Under the pieces are notes generated by a model. It searched no databases. It was not told where the DNA came from and worked only from the letters and a program-made list of their open reading frames with translations. A stretch of 56,998 bases of DNA from an uncultured Eubacteriales bacterium. Lineage in GTDB: Bacteria; Bacillota; Clostridia; Oscillospirales; Butyricicoccaceae. The translations under genes were made by a program, and so were the position numbers. This document shows positions 1-5,769 of the stretch, piece by piece. The DNA lies in contig CAJUIK010000007.1 of assembly GCA_910585875.1 (NCBI GenBank), positions 6,152 through 63,149 on the forward strand, given 5' to 3'. Every line of letters begins with the position of its first letter. The stretch's first letter is position 1.

Positions 1-2868
1 CTCTATCAGTGCGTCGGTTCGGTTATCGAATCCTCTGAGGGGCATACGTTCTCCCAATGGTATTTGCAATGGAATAACGACGCGCATCGCATTGAGGGAA
101 AGCTGGAAGAGCTGCCCGGCATGGCGGAAGAATATCAATTTAACTATAGCCCTGGCACGGAAAAATTCAAGAACGCCAAGATGAAAATGGCCTATGCCAT
201 CGTCGCCCCCGAAGCTCTAAAAGAGGTGGGCGTGTCGGGAAATTCAGACAAAGAGCTGTATGAATCAATGGCGCAAGTGGCGATGGAATGGGTTGACAAG
301 CCCGAGTATCAATCTGCCGAAGATGCAATTGACGCGTTGGTGGATGAAATTTACGCCGTTAAAGGAACAACGCCCGGCGAAGCAGGGTTAGAGACAGAAG
401 AGGCTAACAAGCGCGGCGTCAGCTTCTTGAATGTGGGCCAGTTTACCCAAAACGCCCAGTCCATGATTTATATCCCCAACGAGCAGCGGGAGCTGCGGGT
501 TTGGAAAGTGGACCAAAACGGCCAAGGCGTCAACGGCGTGGAGTTTGGGCTGTATCGGGACGAAGCGTGTACAGGAGATCCGGTCAGCAGCGGGATCACC
601 GCCTGCGTAGACGGCCGGGACGGCGTGCTGATTTTCTCGCCGGAAGGCAAAGATACTCCCGGCCATGCCGAAACCGTTTGGGCCGACGCCGATGAAAAGA
701 ATCAGACCGATTATTATCTGAAAGAAATATCCGCCCCTGAGGGGTATGCGCTGAATACAACGGTTATCCCCGTCAAGGTGGGGCAGTATTCTATCTATGC
801 CGACGCCGGTCAGGCGGGCGATGGCGTGAAGGTGATGGCCAGCGTGGGCAAATTGGCTCAGACGATGCTGCGCTTCGCCATCAGCGAGGATATGGATATC
901 ACCCTGCGGGACATCACCGCCTTTGCCCAGAGCCAGGACAGCGGCAACTTTCAACTCGGCGCGGAGCATTGGAAGGACGTAAACCTGCGGGTCGAAGATC
1001 AGAGCGCGGACATCCCGCGCTTCATGCACCTGCACTATGGCGAAAACGCTACTGTGGACTATGGTCTGCACGATGTGGACGGCGGAGAAAACCTGTATCC
1101 CGTTTTTGTCACAGACGAGGGCTATCTGCGGGCCAGAGTGGAGCAAAACTGGCCGGCGCTGAACAACCAACCCTCTTTGGGCGGCGCGATCTATGGCGAC
1201 GCCGCGAAAAACACCGCCAACAAAGAGGAGTTGGAAAATGTCGATATCACCAATCTGTTCAGCTTGATCAACGTGGTAGTCGTGACAGACGAAGAGGAGA
1301 AGCCCACAGAAAGAACCGGCCAACTGGCGATCAGCAAAACCGTGGAAGGAAACAATCTGGGTATAGAAGATTATACCAAACTGTTCTCGTTCAAAGTGGA
1401 GCTGACAGACGCCGACGGAAATGGATTGAATGAAGACTTCCAGTATTATTTCTATGGCGAGGATAAATCCGGCCATATTGCCAACGGCGAAACCGTCAAG
1501 CTACACCATGACGAGCGTATCGTCATCTTGGGTCTGCCTGAAGGGACTCGGTGGAAGGCGACGGAGATTGAGCAAGCCGGCTGGCATCCCACCCCTGTTT
1601 CCGGCGTCATTTCCGGCGAGATAAGCGCGGACGAGGCTGGGAATATCGCGCTGTCCCAGGCAAATTTCACCAACCGGAAAGAGCCGTCGCTGGAAATCAG
1701 AAAGACGATTGTCGAGTACGACGAAACGACGGATAAGGACGCGGAGTTTCGCTTTACCGTCGTCCTGAAAAACGACCGGCAGGAGACGTTGACCGGCGAA
1801 TTTGCTTATGTCAAATTCAACGCCAAAGGGGAGCAGAGCGAAACCGGCGCCATTCAATCCGGCGGCGCCGTGACGCTGAAACACGGCGAAAGCGCAGTCA
1901 TCCGCAACTTGCCTGCGGGGACTCAATGCGTCGTGACGGAAGAGCCGGCGGAGGGCTGGAATCCGCAGGATCCGGCTGCCGGGCAGATCCAAGAAAATGC
2001 GTCGACGACGATTTCGTTTGCCAATTCCCGCAAAGGAACCCCGTCGGAAGAGCCTCAAACCGGCAGTCTGACTATCGAGAAAACTGTGGACAGCGCGATT
2101 GCCGGCGATTTGGAACAAACCTTTGCCTTTATCGTCACATTGATGAAAGACGGCAAAGAGCTGGAAGGCGAATTTAGTTACGACGGCGATCGAACCGGCA
2201 CAATGAAATCCGGAGACTCGATTCTGCTGCGGCACAGCCAGAAAATCACCATCCGCAACTTGCCGATAGGCGTTCGGTTCACAGTGAAAGAGCAAAAGGC
2301 CGAGGGATGGAAGGAGCAGGAGGATCAGACGGGGATCATCGCGAAAACAGGGAGCCAAGCGGCCTTTATCAATCAGAGGCGGCCCAATATTCCGCCTCCC
2401 ACGCCCAGCGGGCCGGACGACCCGGACGACGATGAAGACGACCCGCCGCCTACTCCGCCCAAAGATTCAGAGAAACCCCAGGAGCCGGAAGACCCCAAAC
2501 CGCCTGTGACGCCGGAGGACCCGGAGAATCCCGGGACGCCTGAAAATCCCCCGGCGCCGGAAAGCCCGGAGGAACCCGCTCCGCCGGCGGAACCTGATTA
2601 TCCCACCGAGCTGCCCGACCCCAACGACCCGGACAGCCCCGAGGAAATCACCATTTGGGAAGACGGCGTGCCCACCACCTATATCAAGGTCTGGGACCCG
2701 GAGGAGGAGGAATGGGAGTATATTCCCGAGGATGAAGTTCCTCTGGACCGGCGTTGGCCGGATAATCCTAAGACGGGCGACAGCCGCCGCCTGGAGCTGT
2801 GGCTGGCCCTTTCCGCCGCCGCCCTGGCCGGCATGGCTTTGACAGCAAAGAGGATCAGACGCAAATAA
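1..2868 (+). CDS. Cell-wall-anchored surface protein (sortase substrate), 5' end outside window
   Basis: The reading frame is open from base 1, so the N-terminus and signal peptide lie upstream of the window. The visible part has about 955 residues. An N-terminal region of unknown fold is followed by a SpaA/prealbumin-like beta module (GVEFGLYRDEACTG, about 530-800). Three similar tandem modules follow (about 1310-1675, 1680-2035 and 2062-2385), each with an ISKTV/IRKTI/IEKTV opening, a central L-H or L-R-H-S strand and an NLP or GLP-G turn; they resemble the DUF7601/DUF5979-type repeats of Clostridia surface proteins. A long Pro/Glu/Asp-rich stalk comes next. The C-terminus has the sorting signal NPKTG (2764-2778), a hydrophobic helix and a basic RIRRK tail, so the protein should be attached to peptidoglycan by a sortase. 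NPKTG is a variant of LPXTG. A role in adhesion is inferred from architecture only. Confidence 0.85.
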   Translation, partial: LYQCVGSVIESSEGHTFSQWYLQWNNDAHRIEGKLEELPGMAEEYQFNYSPGTEKFKNAKMKMAYAIVAPEALKEVGVSGNSDKELYESMAQVAMEWVDKPEYQSAEDAIDALVDEIYAVKGTTPGEAGLETEEANKRGVSFLNVGQFTQNAQSMIYIPNEQRELRVWKVDQNGQGVNGVEFGLYRDEACTGDPVSSGITACVDGRDGVLIFSPEGKDTPGHAETVWADADEKNQTDYYLKEISAPEGYALNTTVIPVKVGQYSIYADAGQAGDGVKVMASVGKLAQTMLRFAISEDMDITLRDITAFAQSQDSGNFQLGAEHWKDVNLRVEDQSADIPRFMHLHYGENATVDYGLHDVDGGENLYPVFVTDEGYLRARVEQNWPALNNQPSLGGAIYGDAAKNTANKEELENVDITNLFSLINVVVVTDEEEKPTERTGQLAISKTVEGNNLGIEDYTKLFSFKVELTDADGNGLNEDFQYYFYGEDKSGHIANGETVKLHHDERIVILGLPEGTRWKATEIEQAGWHPTPVSGVISGEISADEAGNIALSQANFTNRKEPSLEIRKTIVEYDETTDKDAEFRFTVVLKNDRQETLTGEFAYVKFNAKGEQSETGAIQSGGAVTLKHGESAVIRNLPAGTQCVVTEEPAEGWNPQDPAAGQIQENASTTISFANSRKGTPSEEPQTGSLTIEKTVDSAIAGDLEQTFAFIVTLMKDGKELEGEFSYDGDRTGTMKSGDSILLRHSQKITIRNLPIGVRFTVKEQKAEGWKEQEDQTGIIAKTGSQAAFINQRRPNIPPPTPSGPDDPDDDEDDPPPTPPKDSEKPQEPEDPKPPVTPEDPENPGTPENPPAPESPEEPAPPAEPDYPTELPDPNDPDSPEEITIWEDGVPTTYIKVWDPEEEEWEYIPEDEVPLDRRWPDNPKTGDSRRLELWLALSAAALAGMALTAKRIRRK

Positions 2869-2879
2869 ACAAGAAACAA

Positions 2880-2918
2880 AGGGCAAGACAGGCCGTAACG
2901 GCTTGTCTTGCCCTTTTT
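2880..2918 (+). terminator. Intrinsic terminator after the surface protein gene
   Basis: A perfect 10-bp stem, GGGCAAGACA (2881-2890) with TGTCTTGCCC (2904-2913), contains an inner GCCG/CGGC pairing and is followed by T5. It starts 12 bases after the stop codon. Confidence 0.9.
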
Positions 2919-2982
2919 GCGCGATGCGCTTGTGGCGGCGCTTTTTCCGAAAGCGCCTGGGAGATCAACGAAAAGTCGGCGG

Positions 2983-3309
2983 TTACCAATCCCGCTCCCG
3001 AATAGCCTCCTCTCTGTCGATAGGAATGTCAAACCAATCCAAAATGTAGCCGACGGTCGTTCCAATACAGTCCCGGGCCACTGTTTCAATCTCGCTGTCG
3101 TTCTCCTCGAATTCCTCCTGCAAGTCGTTGACGGCGCAAACCATTTTGTCCAGCTGTTCCTGGATCGCTTCGACGTCGGTTTCGCCGCTCTCCAGTAGGT
3201 CGACGACCTTTTGAAGCTCGTTTTTTATTTTGTCCACCAAAAAGTCGGGGTAATATGCGTCCTGATACATCTCGTCCAGCCATGGATATTGGGGGTCAAA
3301 CGCTTTCAT
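2983..3309 (-). CDS. DUF5713-like protein
   Basis: This 108-residue soluble, acidic protein begins MKAFDPQYPWLDEMYQDAYYP and resembles the DUF5713 family, whose function is unknown. A long amphipathic helical stretch (about 25-80) rich in Glu, Asp, Leu and Val is followed by a conserved-looking GYILDWFDIPIDREEAIRERDW-type C-terminus. The start is supported by AAAGGAAA 8 bases upstream and by a well-placed promoter at 3347-3375. The gene is monocistronic and converges on the surface protein gene. No catalytic motif is evident. Confidence 0.75.
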   Translation of the reverse strand: MKAFDPQYPWLDEMYQDAYYPDFLVDKIKNELQKVVDLLESGETDVEAIQEQLDKMVCAVNDLQEEFEENDSEIETVARDCIGTTVGYILDWFDIPIDREEAIRERDW

Positions 3310-3346
3310 CTCGTTTTCCTTTCAGATTCCAGTTTTCGTTTCTGTC

Positions 3347-3375
3347 ATTATAGCGCAATCCCCGCCAGAACACAA
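3347..3375 (-). promoter_or_regulatory. SigmaA-type promoter of the DUF5713 gene
   Basis: On the minus strand, TTGTGT and TATAAT are separated by 17 bp. The -10 element lies about 40 bases upstream of the start codon at 3309. Confidence 0.65.
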
Positions 3376-3438
3376 CCGTTCAGCCGATAGGTCCTTTTTA
3401 AGGAAAGCGTTGCTGGGATATGGCTTCTTTACAGGGAT

Positions 3439-3721
3439 ATGCTTGGGTTTGAGATTAAGGAATAGGAACATACAGGAAATATATTATCTTGTAAAAGACG
3501 GAACCTTGTTTCTGCGTTTCTGCTATATGGCAGGAAAGACTTTGAGAAGATGACAAATCACCAAGACAATATTTAGACATACAGTAGAAAACGGCGCCAC
3601 ACCGGTATTAGAACCCACAACAGAACCATGGGGACAGCGAACCTGCTACATTGCTGATCTGGAAGGCAATTTGATAGAGATAGGTTCGTGGAATAAGCCA
3701 TATGAAGAGAAGGATTCATAA
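3439..3721 (+). pseudogene. Decayed VOC/glyoxalase-family gene (remnant)
   Basis: Bases 3584-3721 encode 45 residues and a stop. They contain TEPWGQRTCYIADLEGNLIE, which matches the final beta-alpha-beta module of VOC proteins, where the conserved pattern is PWGQR...DPDGN.IE; the Glu would be the last metal ligand. No start codon precedes this piece. Upstream bases 3439-3583 give VOC-like scraps in different frames (MLGFEIKE, then YLVKDGTLFLRF, then FEKMTNHQDNI), broken by stops and frame shifts. I read it as a degraded bleomycin-resistance/glyoxalase-like gene. The downstream piece is convincing and the upstream scraps less so. Base composition is more AT-rich than the neighbours, which may indicate acquisition from elsewhere. 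Confidence 0.6.
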
Positions 3722-3733
3722 ATTGTAATTTAT

Positions 3734-3765
3734 CGGGCAGTCGTCCATCAATAGGCGACTGCCCG
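3734..3765 (+). terminator. Terminator-like hairpin after the VOC remnant
   Basis: A perfect 10-bp stem, CGGGCAGTCG (3734-3743) with CGACTGCCCG (3756-3765), has a 12-base loop. The downstream tail is only moderately T-rich (CTTTGGATATTTT). It probably terminated the now broken VOC gene. Confidence 0.6.
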
Positions 3766-3851
3766 CTTTGGATATTTTGACAGTCGGTTTGACGAAACGG
3801 CTTTCGGCAACGCCAATCTGAAAGGGGAAGCCTATAGACGCCGAGCCTCAT

Positions 3852-3880
3852 TTGACGATGACGGGGCGATATGATACAAT
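3852..3880 (+). promoter_or_regulatory. SigmaA-type promoter of the MerR gene
   Basis: TTGACG (3852-3857) and TACAAT (3875-3880) are 17 bp apart. The transcript would have a leader of about 130 bases before the start at 4015. The normal 17-bp spacing means this is not the stretched 19-20 bp spacer that MerR proteins act on. Confidence 0.7.
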
Positions 3881-4014
3881 AAATAAAATACAGGCGCGAC
3901 AGCCGCCGGCCGGCGCCAACGGACCTTCGGGGGTTCATTGGCCGGAAACCCAATCACAAGGAAAGGACTCTCCAAATCCGCGGGTTTTGAGGGATTGAAA
4001 AAGGCGATAGAGTT

Positions 4015-4407
4015 ATGAGTTATACCATCAGAGAAGCTTCGCAGAGAACGGGTTTTTCGGCCTACACCCTGCGTTATTATGAACGGCAGAAAATCCTGCC
4101 CCCAGTGGCCAGAGACGCCGCCGGAAACAGGATCTATTCCGAGGAAGATATGCAGCTGCTGGATATGATCCGCTGCTTGAAAAACACGGGGATGCCGGTG
4201 AACGAGATCGGGGCGTTCATCGCCCTGTGCAAGCAGGGGGACGGCACGCTGGAGCAGCGCCGCCAGATGCTGTTGGCCCACCAGGCCCATGTGGAAGCCA
4301 AGATCGGCCAGATGAGCCAGGAGCTGGAGCATATTCAGGCCAAGCTGAATTATTACGACCGGGCCTGCCAGAAGGCGGCCCGCCCGGCAGGCGGCGGAGG
4401 CCGATAA
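4015..4407 (+). CDS. MerR-family transcriptional regulator
   Basis: This 130-residue protein has an N-terminal winged helix-turn-helix of MerR type (MSYTIREASQRTGFSAYTLRYYER, residues 1-24, then the wing with N-R-I-Y). A dimerisation coiled coil occupies about residues 75-125. The C-terminus is short, without a Cys-rich metal-binding loop, so the effector is not a thiol-bound metal. It resembles the YyaN/AdhR type of regulator common in Firmicutes. The Shine-Dalgarno sequence is weak (GGCGATAG). No operonic partner is present. The neighbouring VOC remnant could once have been a target, but that is speculation. Confidence 0.85.
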   Translation: MSYTIREASQRTGFSAYTLRYYERQKILPPVARDAAGNRIYSEEDMQLLDMIRCLKNTGMPVNEIGAFIALCKQGDGTLEQRRQMLLAHQAHVEAKIGQMSQELEHIQAKLNYYDRACQKAARPAGGGGR

Positions 4408-4422
4408 CCGAAAACGGCGGCG

Positions 4423-4450
4423 GGCCGGAGCGAGGCTCCGGCCTTTTTTT
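4423..4450 (+). terminator. Intrinsic terminator of the MerR gene
   Basis: Perfect 9-bp stem GGCCGGAGC/GCTCCGGCC with a GAG loop and a T7 tail, 15 bases after the MerR stop codon. Confidence 0.9.
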
Positions 4451-4468
4451 GCGCCCTTTGGCGGCGGA

Positions 4469-4798
4469 TCAGAAGCCCAGCAGCAGCAGAGCGCCCACAA
4501 TCAGCAGGGTGTCCACAATGCTGTTTTTGTCTTTGGCGCCGTTTTCGTCGCTGTCCGAGATCAAAAAGTATACCAGTACCAGCAGAAGGATGGTGTCGGC
4601 GTCCAGCTCGGGCAGGCGCAGGCTTCCCAGCAGACCGGGCCGGCGGCCCTGATTCTGCCAATCCTGCTGTTGGGGCGGAGTCTGGGTTGGACGGGACGCC
4701 TGGGACGGGCGCTCCGGCTGAGCCGGGGCAGCGGCTTCCTCCTCCTGGGGGGCGAAGTATTCCGCAAAGCCCTCTGCGTTTAGATACCGGTTATACAT
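4469..4798 (-). CDS. Small membrane protein of unknown function
   Basis: A 109-residue protein with an N-terminal soluble part (MYNRYLNAEGF), a Pro/Gln-rich linker (residues 25-50), and two hydrophobic segments near the C-terminus (LDADTILLLVLVYFLISD and TLLIVGALLLLGF). Similar small proteins occur in Clostridia without known function. The start has GGAGATGA upstream. It is the last gene of a three-gene minus-strand set, 4 bases after the stop of the next gene. Both hydrophobic segments are short and separated by a charged DSDENGAKDKN turn, which suggests a hairpin in the membrane. Confidence 0.65.
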   Translation of the reverse strand: MYNRYLNAEGFAEYFAPQEEEAAAPAQPERPSQASRPTQTPPQQQDWQNQGRRPGLLGSLRLPELDADTILLLVLVYFLISDSDENGAKDKNSIVDTLLIVGALLLLGF

Positions 4799-4802
4799 GG
4801 TC

Positions 4803-5327
4803 TCATCTCCTTAAAAATCCCCCCAGGGTGTCCTGGGCGGCCCGGGCCAGATTGGCCATTTTCACCGCCCTGTCGATTTCCGGCGCTCGGCGCTGGCCGA
4901 AATAGGGCTTCAGCGCCCGCAGCAGGTTGACCTTTTCCTGCTTGAGATAATTGGCCTCGCCGGAAAACGCCTGCATCAGCTTGGGCAGGGCGGCGATATC
5001 AAATCCCCCCGGCGCGGGGACCTCCCCCGCCGGCGGCTCTTCGGCGGCGCCCTGGCCGCTTCCCTTGCCGGACAGGGAGGCCAGAAGGGAGGAGAGATCC
5101 AGTCCGCCGCCGGAAGATGGGGGATTCTGCCCGCCGCCCGGAGCCGCAGAGCCCAGCAGAGCGCCCAGATCCCGCCCGCCTCCTTCCGGCTTGGGGGCCT
5201 GGGCCTCTGCCTGTCCCGCGCCGCCGGCTTTTTGGGCGCTCATCAGGCCCGAAGCCAGATCCATCACCTTTTTCATGCTGTCCGGGTTGGACAAAATCTG
5301 GTTCAGCTTATCCTCTAATTCGGCCAT
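4803..5327 (-). CDS. Unknown protein with Gly/Pro/Ser-rich middle and helical ends
   Basis: This 174-residue protein has an N-terminal helix beginning MAELEDKLNQILSNPDSMKK (residues 1-30), a low-complexity Gly/Ala/Pro/Ser middle (35-105), and a C-terminal helical segment with LMQAFSG...LLRALKPYFGQRRAPEIDRA. The N-terminal pattern, helix then SNPDSM then more helix, and the C-terminal ALKPY...IDRA motif recur in small uncharacterised Clostridia proteins. A good GGGGGAGG ribosome-binding site precedes the start. It sits in the middle of a compact three-gene set, 28 bases after the upstream gene. No enzymatic motif is seen. Confidence 0.65.
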   Translation of the reverse strand: MAELEDKLNQILSNPDSMKKVMDLASGLMSAQKAGGAGQAEAQAPKPEGGGRDLGALLGSAAPGGGQNPPSSGGGLDLSSLLASLSGKGSGQGAAEEPPAGEVPAPGGFDIAALPKLMQAFSGEANYLKQEKVNLLRALKPYFGQRRAPEIDRAVKMANLARAAQDTLGGFLRR

Positions 5328-5355
5328 TGCGCCTCCCCCTTTCCGCCTGGGTTGG

Positions 5356-5637
5356 TCAGTTGTTGATCACTTCGATGATTTTGGCCGTCAGCTGAGCGCC
5401 CTCTGGGCTGGAGAGCAGGCTGGACAGCAGCACCCGAGCCTGGTCTTGGTCGCCGCTGGCTGCGGCCGCGGCGGCGGACTTGATGGCGTCGCCTCCCTCG
5501 GAGGCCAACATGGAAATGAGCTGCCGGCCGCTGTCTGAATTGGCCACTGCGTTGAGTTTATCCAGGCTCTTGACGATTTTGGCCCCTTGGGGGCTGGCCA
5601 TCAGAACCTTGGCAAGGTTTTCATAGTCGTTTGGCAT
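5356..5637 (-). CDS. Small Ala/Ser-rich helical protein of unknown function
   Basis: A 93-residue soluble, mainly helical protein. The phrase SPQGAKIVKSL near the N-terminus and SSPEGAQLTAKIIEVINN at the C-terminus look like two related copies of one element, a possible internal repeat, around an Ala-rich centre. It is the first gene of the three-gene minus-strand set. GGAGGAGAT lies 7 bases before the start. It resembles its neighbour at 4803-5327 in style (short helices, N-P or S-P-x-G turns), so the two may act together. Function unknown. Confidence 0.65.
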   Translation of the reverse strand: MPNDYENLAKVLMASPQGAKIVKSLDKLNAVANSDSGRQLISMLASEGGDAIKSAAAAAASGDQDQARVLLSSLLSSPEGAQLTAKIIEVINN

Positions 5638-5728
5638 GACGTATCTCCTCCCATCAGCTTTTCATCACAGTATATGCCTCCAGGACCCCGGGAGGTTACA
5701 GGAATTTGAGAGAAGAATCCGCCGGGAG

Positions 5729-5755
5729 AAAAAACGCCCCCCAAACGGGGGGGCG
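5729..5755 (-). terminator. Intrinsic terminator after sbcC
   Basis: On the minus strand, CGCCCCCC pairs with GGGGGGCG and is followed by T6. It lies 15 bases beyond the sbcC stop codon and separates sbcDC from the three small genes. Confidence 0.85.
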
Positions 5756-5769
5756 CGGGAGGCGCCGGT

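Noticed and set aside
388..1476. Long minus-strand frame opposite the surface protein gene
   Set aside because: Antisense shadow of a GC-rich gene; no ribosome-binding site, no recognisable domain, and the plus-strand frame has clear surface-protein motifs.
3573..3953. 126-codon minus-strand frame opposite the VOC remnant
   Set aside because: It crosses a hairpin and the MerR promoter; no ribosome-binding site and no family resemblance.
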